Below, piece by piece: positions 1 to 7,920 of a DNA stretch of 64,000 nucleotides (its first letter is position 1; each line of letters starts with the position of its first letter). The stretch comes from Planococcus sp. PAMC 21323. GTDB lineage: Bacteria; Bacillota; Bacilli; Bacillales_A; Planococcaceae. The notes under the pieces are model-generated. The model ran no database searches. It worked only from the letters and a program-made list of their open reading frames with translations, and was not told where the DNA came from. The translations under genes were made by a program, and so were the position numbers. The stretch covers positions 186,001 to 250,000 of the forward strand of contig NZ_CP009129.1 of assembly GCF_000785555.1 (NCBI RefSeq). The letters are read 5' to 3'.

Positions 1-243
1 GTTGCGCTAACAGTTGGGATGGATCCTATTCAATTCGGCGTTATGATGGTCTTGAATTTGGTGATTGGATTGGTAACTCCGCCGGTAGGTGTGTGTCTCT
101 TTGTGGCTTCTCAAATTGGGAAAGTATCTATCGGGAAAACCTCAAAAGAATTGTTGCCATTTTTAGGAGTCAGTTTAGCGGTGCTGATGCTAGTCGCATT
201 TGTACCTCAAATTACGTTGTTCTTACCAAATTTATTTGAATAG
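1..243 (+). CDS. TRAP transporter large permease (DctM family), C-terminal fragment
   Basis: The reading frame is open from base 1, so the gene starts upstream of the window and only about 80 C-terminal residues are seen. They form two very hydrophobic helices separated by a short loop with the NLVIGLVTPPVGVCLF pattern, typical of the last helices of the DctM/SiaM large membrane subunit of tripartite ATP-independent periplasmic (TRAP) transporters. These use an extracellular binding protein and an ion gradient to import acids. Because a hexuronate catabolic operon follows after 12 bases, the substrate is probably a sugar acid such as glucuronate, galacturonate or a derivative. That assignment rests on context only. 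Confidence 0.85.
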   Translation, partial: VALTVGMDPIQFGVMMVLNLVIGLVTPPVGVCLFVASQIGKVSIGKTSKELLPFLGVSLAVLMLVAFVPQITLFLPNLFE

Positions 244-255
244 GCGGTTGTAAAT

Positions 256-1275
256 ATGAAAGCAGTGCAAGTTCCAGAAGCACATAAAATACAAATTATT
301 GAACAAAAAAAACCGGAAATTCAGCAAAGTAATGAGGTTTTAGTGAAAGTGAAACGCGTAGGTATATGTGGTTCAGATATGCATATTTACCACGGTACGA
401 ACCCACTCGCGACTTTGCCACGCGTTGTTGGACATGAAGTAACTGGTGAAGTAGTAGAAGTTGGTAATGCTGTTGAACAGTTGAAAGTGGGCGATCATGT
501 CGTAGTAGAGCCGATAAATTATTGCGGCGAGTGCTACGCTTGTAAAAAAGGTCGTCCAAATGTTTGTGGGAAATTATCTGTTTTTGGTGTTCATGAAGAC
601 GGAGGCATGCGTGAATTTATCGTCTTACCTGAAAAACAATTGCACGCTGTGGACAAAGAATTGGATTGGGACGAAGCTGTTTTGGCAGAGCCGTTTACAA
701 TCGGGGCTCAAGCAGTATGGCGTGGAAATGTTGAAAAAGACGACACCGTATTTATTCAAGGATGCGGCCCAATCGGAATTTGTATCTTGAAGCTTGCGAA
801 AATAGCAGGAGCGACCGTTTACATGACGGATTTAAATGAAGAGCGTTTAGCTTTTGCGAAAAAGAGTGGAGCAGATGAAGTCATTCATGCGGGCAATGAA
901 TCGATAAAAGATCGTCTTCTCGAATTAACTTCTGATGAAGGAGTCAATGTCGTAATTGATGCAGTTGGGATTCCGACTACAGTAGAACTGAGCATTGATG
1001 TAGTTTCGCCAGCAGGTAGTGTGGTCATTCTTGGGTTTGACGAGCGACCTTCTGCAATTGCACAATTACCAATTACCAAAAAAGAAATTAACATCGTTGG
1101 TTCAAGGTTACAAACCAACCAATTTGGAAAAGTCGTAAGCTTGATGAACAGTGGTGCATTAAAGTCAGATGGATTAATCACGCATAAGTTTTCATTAGAT
1201 GACGTACAAGAAGCATTTACATTTGTTGAAAATAATCCGGATAAAGTAAGAAAAGCATTAATCGTATTTGAGTGA
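256..1275 (+). CDS. Zinc-dependent alcohol/polyol dehydrogenase (YjmD-like, sugar-acid oxidoreductase)
   Basis: A 339-residue medium-chain dehydrogenase. Visible residues are Cys38 and His60-Glu61 for the catalytic zinc, four cysteines (90, 93, 96, 104) for the structural zinc, and a GxGxxG NAD-binding turn at 169-174. Family members oxidise secondary alcohols of sugars and sugar acids with NAD(P). The gene sits 12 bases after the TRAP permease and 12 bases before eda, so it is co-transcribed with the uronate genes, as yjmD is in Bacillus. It may act on an aldonate such as L-galactonate or duplicate the mannonate/fructuronate step. The exact substrate cannot be read from sequence. The ribosome site before ATG 256 is weak, suggesting coupling to the upstream gene. 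Confidence 0.85.
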   Translation: MKAVQVPEAHKIQIIEQKKPEIQQSNEVLVKVKRVGICGSDMHIYHGTNPLATLPRVVGHEVTGEVVEVGNAVEQLKVGDHVVVEPINYCGECYACKKGRPNVCGKLSVFGVHEDGGMREFIVLPEKQLHAVDKELDWDEAVLAEPFTIGAQAVWRGNVEKDDTVFIQGCGPIGICILKLAKIAGATVYMTDLNEERLAFAKKSGADEVIHAGNESIKDRLLELTSDEGVNVVIDAVGIPTTVELSIDVVSPAGSVVILGFDERPSAIAQLPITKKEINIVGSRLQTNQFGKVVSLMNSGALKSDGLITHKFSLDDVQEAFTFVENNPDKVRKALIVFE

Positions 1276-1287
1276 GGAGAAATGTAG

Positions 1288-1911
1288 ATGATACCTAAAA
1301 TGGAAGTGTACCAACAACTTTTAGATGCAAAAATCGTTGCGGTCATACGCGGAAAAGACGCAGACGAGGCAATTGCGATTGCAGAAGCTGCTGTTAATGG
1401 TGGGTTAAAAGCAATCGAACTAACGTATACAACGCCTAATGTTGCTCGCGTTTTTGATAAACTAGCGGGTTCTTCATCTGCATTAATTGGTGCAGGGACA
1501 GTACTAGATGCTGAAACAGCTCGACATGCATTGTTACACGGAGCAGAATTTATTGTAAGTCCAAATTTTAATCCGGAAATTGCTAAAGTCTGCAATCGTT
1601 ATAATGTGCCTTACTTACCAGGCTGCATGACGATTAAAGAAATGGTACAGGCTACTGAGTGGGGCTGCGATATTCTCAAACTGTTTCCCGCTAACGGATT
1701 TGAGCCATCTTTTGTCGGTTCAGTCAACGGCCCATTACCTAAAGTTCGCATCATGCCGACAGGAGGCATCAATATTAACAATATGAATGCTTGGCTGGAT
1801 GCAGGTGCGGTAGCAGTTGGAATCGGTAGTGATTTAACAAAAGCCTATCGTTCAACTGGAGAACAAGGTGTAACTACATTAGTTAAAGATTATTTAAACG
1901 AGCTAACTTAA
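1288..1911 (+). CDS. eda: Bifunctional KDPG/KHG aldolase
   Basis: A 207-residue class I aldolase that splits 2-keto-3-deoxy-6-phosphogluconate into pyruvate and glyceraldehyde-3-phosphate, the last step of hexuronate breakdown. The Schiff-base lysine is Lys131 in CDILKLFPA and the partner glutamate is Glu44 in AIELTYTTP. GAGTVLD and MPTGGI are the usual phosphate-binding turns. Length is normal for the family. The start ATG 1288 follows a GAGGAGA site. It lies third in the uronate operon, directly before uxuA. A KDG kinase, needed to make its substrate, is not in this window and should be upstream or elsewhere. Confidence 0.95.
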   Translation: MIPKMEVYQQLLDAKIVAVIRGKDADEAIAIAEAAVNGGLKAIELTYTTPNVARVFDKLAGSSSALIGAGTVLDAETARHALLHGAEFIVSPNFNPEIAKVCNRYNVPYLPGCMTIKEMVQATEWGCDILKLFPANGFEPSFVGSVNGPLPKVRIMPTGGININNMNAWLDAGAVAVGIGSDLTKAYRSTGEQGVTTLVKDYLNELT

Positions 1912-1926
1912 CAGAGGAGGGCACTC

Positions 1927-2985
1927 ATGGATATTACATTTCGTTGGTATGGACGCGATAATGATAGCGTGCAACTAGAACAAATTAAACAAATTCCAGG
2001 AACGAACGGCATTGTTTGGGCACTTCATCAAAAGCCTGCTGGAGAAGTTTGGACGAAAGAGGAAATAGCTTCAGAAGTAGACTATATTAAGTCTCACGGC
2101 TTTCATGCGGATGTTGTGGAAAGCGTTAATGTTCATGAATCCATTAAATTGGGCAATGAAGAACGCGATCAGTATATTGAAAATTACAAAGAAACGATCC
2201 GCAATTTAGGCGATGCTGGCGTTAAAGTCATCTGCTATAATTTCATGCCAATATTCGACTGGACACGTACTTCTTTGTATCATCCACTACCTGATGGATC
2301 AACGGCTTTGTTTTTTGAAAAAGAAAAGATTGAATCTCTAGAGCCAGCAGAACTGATTGAAACAGTTGCTTCTGCTTCTGATTTAACACTTCCAGGCTGG
2401 GAACCAGAAAAAATGGCACGGATTCAAGAACTTTTTGCTGCATATGAAGGAATGGATGAAGAAAAGTTGTGGGAAAATCTCGCATATTTCCTAAAAGCGA
2501 TTTTACCAATAGCGGAAGCGAGTGGTATTCAAATGGCGATTCATCCGGACGATCCACCATGGTCGATTTTTGGATTACCACGCATTATGACAGGAGAAAA
2601 AAGTTGGGAACGACTGATTTCTATTTCGGATTCTCCTGCTAATGGCATCACATTCTGTACAGGATCGATGGGTGCGAATCCAGATAATAATATGGTCGAT
2701 TTGGCTTCAAAATATGCTAAACATTCACCATTTGCACATTTGCGGAACGTTAAAATTTTCGATAATGGCGACTTTATCGAAACCTCCCATTATACACAAG
2801 ACGGCTCAATTGATTTGAATGGTGTGGTTCGTGAATTGTCGAAACAAAACTATACCGGCTATGCGCGTCCAGATCATGGGCGTCATATTTGGAACGAAGA
2901 ATGCAGACCGGGATATGGTTTGTATGACCGGGCACTTGGAATTATGTATCTTCTAGGCTTATGGGATGCATACCAAACAAAGTAG
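1927..2985 (+). CDS. uxuA: Mannonate dehydratase
   Basis: A 352-residue UxuA that dehydrates D-mannonate to 2-keto-3-deoxygluconate in the glucuronate branch. The family signatures are clear: HPDDPPW around residue 206 (metal-binding His), an HLRN motif, and the C-terminal ARPDHGRH motif. It uses Mn2+ or Fe2+ in a TIM-barrel fold. The start ATG 1927 has a perfect AGAGGAGG site seven to eight bases upstream. It lies between eda and the SDR gene, with 15 and 12 base gaps, so the enzymes are made from one message. Length matches the Bacillus protein. Confidence 0.96.
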   Translation: MDITFRWYGRDNDSVQLEQIKQIPGTNGIVWALHQKPAGEVWTKEEIASEVDYIKSHGFHADVVESVNVHESIKLGNEERDQYIENYKETIRNLGDAGVKVICYNFMPIFDWTRTSLYHPLPDGSTALFFEKEKIESLEPAELIETVASASDLTLPGWEPEKMARIQELFAAYEGMDEEKLWENLAYFLKAILPIAEASGIQMAIHPDDPPWSIFGLPRIMTGEKSWERLISISDSPANGITFCTGSMGANPDNNMVDLASKYAKHSPFAHLRNVKIFDNGDFIETSHYTQDGSIDLNGVVRELSKQNYTGYARPDHGRHIWNEECRPGYGLYDRALGIMYLLGLWDAYQTK

Positions 2986-2997
2986 AGGAGGGATATC

Positions 2998-3834
2998 ATG
3001 TTTTCATCTCATGAAAATATCGCAGGACGAACAGCCGTAATTACAGGAGGGAGTGGCGTCCTTTGTTCAGAAATGGCGCGTCAGCTCGCTAACCAAAAAG
3101 TAAATGTGGCGATTTTGAACCGGACTGTTGAAAAAGGTCAAGACGTAGCAGATGAAATCAATAAAGCGGGCGGACAAGCAATTGCTGTAGCTGCTGATGT
3201 GTTGAACCGAGAATCTTTAGAAGCGGCAAAAAAGAAAATTCTTGAAGCTTATGGTCGAATCGATATCCTTATTAATGGTGCGGGAGGCAATCATCCAGAC
3301 GCTGTGACAGATATTGAAATTCATGAAGAGGAAGCATCAGGAAAATCATTTTTTGAACTAGAAGAAGATGGGTTTTCGCGCGTATTCGCAAGTAACTTCA
3401 CGGGTACGTTCTTAGCTAGTCAAGTTTTCGGTAAAGAATTATTGAAGCAAACTTCACCCGTCATTTTAAATGTTTCTTCAATGAGTGCTTATGCACCGAT
3501 GACAAAGGTACCGGCATATAGTGCTGCTAAATCAGCGGTCAACAACTTTACGATGTGGATGGCTGTTCATTTTGCAGAAGAAAACTTACGCGTCAACGCA
3601 ATTGCACCTGGTTTCTTCCTGACAAAACAGAACAAAGACTTATTGACCCATCCGGATGGATCATTAACGCCGCGTTCTGGAAAAATCATGGCGAGTACGC
3701 CTATGAAGCGCTTTGGCAAACCTGAAGATTTAATAGGAACGATGCTATGGCTAATCGATGAAAATTATTCCGGTTTTGTAACAGGAATTACAGTTCCTGT
3801 AGACGGCGGATTTTTAGCTTACTCAGGAGTATAA
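2998..3834 (+). CDS. uxuB: SDR-family D-mannonate oxidoreductase (fructuronate reductase)
   Basis: A 278-residue short-chain dehydrogenase with the TGGSGVLC nucleotide-binding turn near residue 17, the NGAG motif, a catalytic Ser in NVSSMSAY and the YSAAK active-site motif. Firmicutes use this SDR type (YjmF-like) rather than the longer enterobacterial UxuB to interconvert D-fructuronate and D-mannonate. The position immediately after uxuA with a GAGGAGGG ribosome site supports that role. It is the last gene of the operon and is followed by a strong terminator. An SDR acting on another keto-acid remains possible; the context makes mannonate most likely. Confidence 0.85.
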   Translation: MFSSHENIAGRTAVITGGSGVLCSEMARQLANQKVNVAILNRTVEKGQDVADEINKAGGQAIAVAADVLNRESLEAAKKKILEAYGRIDILINGAGGNHPDAVTDIEIHEEEASGKSFFELEEDGFSRVFASNFTGTFLASQVFGKELLKQTSPVILNVSSMSAYAPMTKVPAYSAAKSAVNNFTMWMAVHFAEENLRVNAIAPGFFLTKQNKDLLTHPDGSLTPRSGKIMASTPMKRFGKPEDLIGTMLWLIDENYSGFVTGITVPVDGGFLAYSGV

Positions 3835-3856
3835 TAACAGTATTTTAGTGACTGTA

Positions 3857-3898
3857 CAAAGGGGTGTTGGAATTTATTCCAACACCCCTTTGTTTTTG
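3857..3898 (+). terminator. Intrinsic terminator of the uronate operon
   Basis: A stem of about 16 base pairs (CAAAGGGGTGTTGGAA with its complement, TTTA loop) ends in a T-rich run. It lies 20 bases after the uxuB stop. Confidence 0.9.
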
Positions 3899-3962
3899 TT
3901 ATCACCAAAAAAAGACTGTAGAAACTCGATTTAAACGAATATCCTACAGTCTGAACATAAAA

Positions 3963-4535
3963 TTACTTTATTTCACTATTCATCAAATCGCCTAGCTCAT
4001 CCCAATTTTTAACGCGTGGTAATTCTAAATGACGGTTATAAGATTGATCTTTAACAATTACATTCACAGGTTCATGTACTAACGTATTTAAAACGGCAGG
4101 CTTGTCATCGAAATAATAGTCTAGTTGTAAATCTTTAATGATATCCACTTTTTCCGAATCTTTCATGCCGCAGAAAAAGTTTTCCCTTATGATCGGGAAA
4201 CCTTGTTTAACCATCCAGCTGAATGTATCTTCCGTGTACGCGATTGGACGCGATGTGATATAGAAGATTTCATGACCATCCGATTCGAGCTGCTTTAATA
4301 ACTCAAGTGCCCCGGAATACAGCGGGCATTCAGTGAAATACAAAAAATCTAAAGAGCGATTCCACATATCCTTACCTTCTTCGTCACTCAAACCGAATGC
4401 CTCATGTATTTCTACACGATTTAACTCATGGAAAATCGCGCTATCTACTTGTTGACCAAATTGCTTTTGGTAATAATGAAACGCGTATTCACGCAAATTA
4501 ATCAATGTATCATCTATATCAAAACCGAATTTCAT
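3963..4535 (-). CDS. HAD-superfamily 5'-nucleotidase-like phosphatase (NT5C/YqfW type)
   Basis: A 190-residue HAD phosphatase of the 5'(3')-deoxyribonucleotidase type. The nucleophile motif is FDIDDTL at residues 5-11. Motif II is YITSRP near residue 97, and motif III is the acidic YYFDDKP near residue 140. Its start codon overlaps the ribD stop by four bases (ATGA), so it is the third gene of a ribA-ribD operon and translationally coupled. Bacterial riboflavin synthesis needs a HAD phosphatase to remove phosphate from the RibD product, so this location suggests that role. Family similarity alone would suggest a pyrimidine nucleotidase. No hairpin with a T-run is obvious directly after it. 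Confidence 0.8.
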   Translation of the reverse strand: MKFGFDIDDTLINLREYAFHYYQKQFGQQVDSAIFHELNRVEIHEAFGLSDEEGKDMWNRSLDFLYFTECPLYSGALELLKQLESDGHEIFYITSRPIAYTEDTFSWMVKQGFPIIRENFFCGMKDSEKVDIIKDLQLDYYFDDKPAVLNTLVHEPVNVIVKDQSYNRHLELPRVKNWDELGDLMNSEIK

Positions 4536-5635
4536 TTGCTGCTGCCTCGCTTTTCAGGATAGCCTGTAAATTTAAAGTCTTTGCCTACTTTACTAAACTC
4601 ACCATCACGCAAATCAATGGCATCTTTCATCCATTCCACACCTGTTCCTTCAATAAAGGTAGGAGCCATTTTCCCACCCACTATTTTAGGGGCAAAGTAA
4701 AACACGACTTTATCGATTAAGTCATTTTCTAAGAATGCGGCGTTGATCGTACCGCCACCTTCGATAAACAGAGAAGAAATGCCTTTTTCACCAAGTGTCC
4801 GAACAACATCTAAAACATCGACTTGCGTGTCGTGACTTGTTTCGAAAATAGAAACACCTAACTTCTCTAATGCTTGTCGTTTATCGGTATCATAATTTTT
4901 ACTGGTAAAAATCCACGTGTCAACAATGCCATCTGTAACGAGTTTGGAAACGAGGGGGATACGCAATGTGGAATCTAGTACGATGCGTATTGGATTGCGG
5001 CCATTTGAAATGCGTGCCGTCAATTCAGGGTCGTCTTCAATAACCGTACCGACGCCAACTAGAATGGCCATGTTTTGACTACGCATCAAGTGAACATCTA
5101 ATCTTGCTTCTTCTGCTGTAATCCATTTACTGTCCAGAGAGTGTGTAGCAATTTTGCCATCAAGTGTAGATGCTGCTTTTAATGTCACAAAAGGAGTTTT
5201 GCTTACGATGAATTTATTAAAAACTTCATTCATCTGTTGTGATTCTTCTTCGCGAACGCCAACAATTACTTCGATGCCTGCTTCTTTCAACATCCGAACA
5301 CCATTTCCTGCAACAATTGGATTAGGATCTAAAGTGGCGATTACTACTTTTTCAATTCCTGCATCGATAATGGCTTGTGCGCAAGGACCAGTACGACCAA
5401 AATGAGAGCAAGGTTCAAGTGTTACGTAAATTGTAGCGCCACGACTCATAGCACCTGCCATGCGAATCGCATGAATTTCAGCGTGTGGTTCACCAGCTTT
5501 TAGGTGAGTTCCGATGCCGACTATTCTATTGTCGTTAACAATCACGGAACCAACGAGAGGGTTCGGATCTGTTTGTCCTTTTAAGGTTTTCGCATTCGTA
5601 AGTGCAAGGTCCATATAAAAGTCATGGTTTGACAT
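4532..5635 (-). CDS. ribD: Bifunctional riboflavin deaminase/reductase
   Basis: A 367-residue RibD. The N-terminal deaminase carries the zinc site His51-Ala-Glu53 and Cys76/Cys85 in PCSHFGRTGPC. The C-terminal reductase domain (from about residue 146) shows VTLKAASTLDGKIAT and FIEGGGTINAAF. It deaminates the pyrimidine made by GTP cyclohydrolase II, then reduces the ribosyl side chain using NADPH. It overlaps the end of ribA by 14 bases, and its GGAGG site lies inside ribA. Riboflavin synthase (RibE) and lumazine synthase (RibH) are absent from the operon, unlike the usual Bacillus ribDEAH order. Confidence 0.95.
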   Translation of the reverse strand: MSNHDFYMDLALTNAKTLKGQTDPNPLVGSVIVNDNRIVGIGTHLKAGEPHAEIHAIRMAGAMSRGATIYVTLEPCSHFGRTGPCAQAIIDAGIEKVVIATLDPNPIVAGNGVRMLKEAGIEVIVGVREEESQQMNEVFNKFIVSKTPFVTLKAASTLDGKIATHSLDSKWITAEEARLDVHLMRSQNMAILVGVGTVIEDDPELTARISNGRNPIRIVLDSTLRIPLVSKLVTDGIVDTWIFTSKNYDTDKRQALEKLGVSIFETSHDTQVDVLDVVRTLGEKGISSLFIEGGGTINAAFLENDLIDKVVFYFAPKIVGGKMAPTFIEGTGVEWMKDAIDLRDGEFSKVGKDFKFTGYPEKRGSSK

Positions 5636-6383
5636 GCAAAATATCCTCCTCGTCCTTTAGGTGTCCAGAGCGTTCTATTTTTGTTTTTAAGTAGTCTTTA
5701 TTGTATTTGGATTCATCTCCCCAAAGAGAGATTCTTGAAGCAATTTGTAACCCTGCTTTTTCGATAGCCGCGACTTTTTTAGGGTTGTTCGTCATCAACG
5801 TTACAGGCTTAGTACGGAGTGCTTGTAAGACAGCAATCGCGTCCCCGTAATTTCTAGAGTCATCCACGTAGCCCAATTGTTCATTTGCTTCGACTGTATC
5901 ATAGCCATTTTCTTGTAGCACGTATGCCATTGCTTTACTGAATAAACCGATGCCGCGTCCTTCATGATTTGCTAAATAAAACAATGCGCCTGTGCCGTGG
6001 TCGGTAATTCGCTTCATTGATTGTTTTAATTGATAGCCGCAATCGCACCGTTTACTGCCAAAAATATCACCGGTATGACAAATAGAGTGCATGCGAACCA
6101 ATGCTTCTTCATCATTTTGAAAATCTCCGTAAACAAGAACACTCGATTGCTGGTATTCAGCAAGGTTTGCTGAGTTAAGTTTTTCGATAATGCTCTCGTA
6201 ATCTTCCGTAACCTCGTCAAGACTCAACCAGCAATACCAATTGAATACAAAGGTTTCTTCGTATAAATTCACAGGCAACCGAATTGGACCTACTAAGTAA
6301 ACGGCACTCTCGTCAGTTTTAATCATTTTAATTTTTTCTTTTAAAATCGCGAAAACTTTTGGATCTAATTTCATATCTGTCAT
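5622..6383 (-). CDS. ribA: GTP cyclohydrolase II
   Basis: A 253-residue GTP cyclohydrolase II, opening GTP to the pyrimidine precursor of riboflavin. Zinc ligands are Cys102, Cys113 and Cys115 in SICHTGDIFGSKRCDCG. NHEGRGIGL and MTNNPKK are the usual catalytic and binding motifs. Most Bacillus proteins are RibBA fusions with a DHBP synthase domain; this one lacks it and has instead about 80 N-terminal residues that I do not recognise. ATG 6383 is preceded by AGGGGG. It heads the ribA-ribD-phosphatase operon, divergent from ferritin. I see no FMN riboswitch in the 244-base gap. Confidence 0.93.
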   Translation of the reverse strand: MTDMKLDPKVFAILKEKIKMIKTDESAVYLVGPIRLPVNLYEETFVFNWYCWLSLDEVTEDYESIIEKLNSANLAEYQQSSVLVYGDFQNDEEALVRMHSICHTGDIFGSKRCDCGYQLKQSMKRITDHGTGALFYLANHEGRGIGLFSKAMAYVLQENGYDTVEANEQLGYVDDSRNYGDAIAVLQALRTKPVTLMTNNPKKVAAIEKAGLQIASRISLWGDESKYNKDYLKTKIERSGHLKDEEDILHVKP

Positions 6384-6470
6384 TCCAGTTGCCCCCTATA
6401 TGACTATCTAGTTAATATCGTACTACATCTGGTTACTATAAGTAATTCATTAAGCTCGGCCTGTTTTTAA

Positions 6471-6485
6471 TGATAATAATTATTG
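6471..6485. promoter_or_regulatory. Fur/PerR-type 7-1-7 box between ribA and ftnA
   Basis: TGATAATAATTATTG matches 13 to 14 of 15 positions of the Bacillus Fur-family consensus TGATAATNATTATCA. It is about 88 bases upstream of ribA and about 140 upstream of ftnA, so it could serve either divergent unit. Fur versus PerR cannot be decided by eye. Confidence 0.55.
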
Positions 6486-6554
6486 TTTAGAAAAGGGTGT
6501 TCACTGTTATAGTTGATATTAGTTATCAATTAGAAAGATAAATTCTCATTTGAC

Positions 6555-6583
6555 TTGAATGTTCATTAAAGCTGTGTTATATT
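6555..6583 (+). promoter_or_regulatory. SigA-type promoter of ftnA-fetAB
   Basis: TTGAAT at 6555-6560 and TATATT at 6578-6583 are separated by 17 bases. A start near 6590 would place the PerR-like box on the transcription start. Confidence 0.6.
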
Positions 6584-6590
6584 AACTACA

Positions 6591-6605
6591 TTATAATAAT
6601 TCTAA
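6591..6605 (+). promoter_or_regulatory. PerR-like operator at the ferritin transcription start
   Basis: TTATAATAATTCTAA matches 14 of 15 positions of the PerR consensus TTATAATNATTATAA. It sits just downstream of the -10 element and 9 bases before the AGGAGG site of ftnA, a position suited to repression. Confidence 0.65.
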
Positions 6606-6627
6606 ATAAGAAATAGGAGGAATAAAC

Positions 6628-7125
6628 ATGTTATCAGAAAAACTAACAAATGCATTGAACGACCAACTCAACAATGAATTGCAAGCGGCACATGCGTATA
6701 CCGCAATGGCAGCCTATTTTTCGGAAAAAGGATATCATGGTTTTGCAAACTTCTATTTAATCCAATCAAAAGAAGAGCATTTTCATGCCATGAAGTTTTA
6801 TCAGTACTTAGTGACGATGGATAAAAAACCAGTATTACAGGGATTGACTGAACCGAAAAACCATTTTAACAGTGCATTAGACGTTCTTGAGAATTCATTG
6901 GCTCAAGAGAAAAGTGTGACGAGCAATATTTACGCATTGGTCACATTGGCTAGCGAATTAGAAGAGCATGCGACATTATCGTTCCTCGATTGGTTTATCG
7001 AAGAACAAATGGAAGAAGAAAAATCGTTCCGTGATATTATCGCGAGAGTAAAAGCCATTGAAGAAGGCGGAGAGTACTTCTTGAAAATGGATGATGAATT
7101 TTCACAACGTAAGTTAGAAGCTTAA
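6628..7125 (+). CDS. ftnA: Non-heme ferritin (iron storage)
   Basis: A 165-residue bacterial ferritin that oxidises Fe2+ and stores it as mineral in a 24-subunit cytosolic shell. The four-helix bundle carries the ferroxidase residues in NNELQAAHAY (helix A), SKEEHFHAMKFY (helix B) and LASELEEHAT (helix C). Length and motifs match FtnA of staphylococci and YqjW-free Firmicutes. The AGGAGG site is eight bases before ATG. A PerR-like box overlaps its predicted transcription start, so induction by peroxide or iron is likely. A weak terminator follows, and two genes resembling an iron exporter lie just downstream. Confidence 0.95.
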   Translation: MLSEKLTNALNDQLNNELQAAHAYTAMAAYFSEKGYHGFANFYLIQSKEEHFHAMKFYQYLVTMDKKPVLQGLTEPKNHFNSALDVLENSLAQEKSVTSNIYALVTLASELEEHATLSFLDWFIEEQMEEEKSFRDIIARVKAIEEGGEYFLKMDDEFSQRKLEA

Positions 7126-7136
7126 TAGCAACAAAG

Positions 7137-7166
7137 CAGCACACCATAAAACGTGTGCTGTTTTTC
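7137..7166 (+). terminator. Hairpin between ftnA and fetA (partial terminator)
   Basis: CAGCACAC (7137-7144) pairs with GTGTGCTG (7153-7160), followed by T5. Only 22 bases separate it from fetA, with no obvious promoter between, so it probably attenuates rather than fully stops transcription. Confidence 0.75.
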
Positions 7167-7188
7167 TGCCTGAAAGGAAGTGAACTGT

Positions 7189-7920
7189 ATGTCTGTAAAA
7201 TATAAACCGGCTATTCATTTTAATCATGTGGATTTTTCATTTGGAACAACGCCTGTATTAAATGGTATTACCGGTTCTTTTCCAGAAGGAAAAATAACTA
7301 CGTTAGTTGGTCCATCGGGAGCAGGGAAAACAACTTTATTGAAATTGTGCAACGGATTATTATCGGCACAATCCGGGGAAGTCTATATTAAAGACCGCGC
7401 TATTGAAAGCTACGAGCCAGTTGAATTGCGTCGTTTAGTCGGTATCGCACTTCAAAGTGCTCCTATGATTACAGGTAGCGTGTATGAAAACTTAACTTTG
7501 CCTTTAGAACTTCAAGGAGAATCGCTGTCGAAAGACGATGCGCTTGAATTACTACATGATGTTGGATTGGAAAAAGAACTTCTGGAGCGGAAAGTGAAAG
7601 ATTTATCCGGTGGTCAACGTCAAAAAGTTTCCATTGCTAGAACCCTTGTTAATAAGCCTGAAGTTTTGCTGCTTGATGAAATTACTTCTTCTTTAGACCG
7701 TACTTCTTTAAGAGAAATCGAAGAATTAATTGTTAAAATCAATCGGAAATACCACACGACCATTATTTGGATTACCCATAACTTGCAGCAAGCGCTTGAA
7801 ATTGGTGATTACACATGGGTCATGATGGACGGCGAAGTAGTAGAAACCGGTGAAAGTGAATTGCTTAAAGATCCGGTAAATGACAAGGTCAAACGGTTTG
7901 TCAGGGGGGAATCTGAATGA
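7189..7920 (+). CDS. fetA: ABC transporter ATP-binding subunit, FetA/YbbL type
   Basis: A cytoplasmic ATPase of about 243 residues with Walker A GPSGAGKTT near residue 45, signature LSGGQRQ, Walker B VLLLDEITS and the switch His in WITHNLQ. It pairs with an UPF0014 permease, the arrangement of E. coli FetAB, an iron exporter that raises peroxide resistance. I chose ATG 7189 rather than GTG 7180 because the AAAGGAAG ribosome site overlaps the GTG. The location after ferritin supports iron homeostasis. A different substrate is possible, since UPF0014 homologues in plants (STAR1/STAR2) move other compounds. Confidence 0.85.
   Translation: MSVKYKPAIHFNHVDFSFGTTPVLNGITGSFPEGKITTLVGPSGAGKTTLLKLCNGLLSAQSGEVYIKDRAIESYEPVELRRLVGIALQSAPMITGSVYENLTLPLELQGESLSKDDALELLHDVGLEKELLERKVKDLSGGQRQKVSIARTLVNKPEVLLLDEITSSLDRTSLREIEELIVKINRKYHTTIIWITHNLQQALEIGDYTWVMMDGEVVETGESELLKDPVNDKVKRFVRGESE

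Noticed and set aside
885-1595. 236-codon open frame on the minus strand
   Set aside because: It lies opposite the dehydrogenase and eda genes, has no ribosome site, and its product is Ser/Ala/Thr-rich low-complexity, typical of an antisense shadow.
5622-6383. RibA as a frameshifted RibBA fusion
   Set aside because: The 80 N-terminal residues show no DHBP synthase motifs and there is no remnant upstream; it is a stand-alone cyclohydrolase.
6395-6415. ACTA-GA-TAGT-like inverted repeat upstream of ribA as a MarR-type operator
   Set aside because: Only four-base arms; too weak to support a call.
6384-6627. FMN riboswitch before ribA
   Set aside because: The gap is 244 bases and lacks the conserved AGGGTGAAATTC-like and CCGACCGGCGG-like segments on the minus strand.
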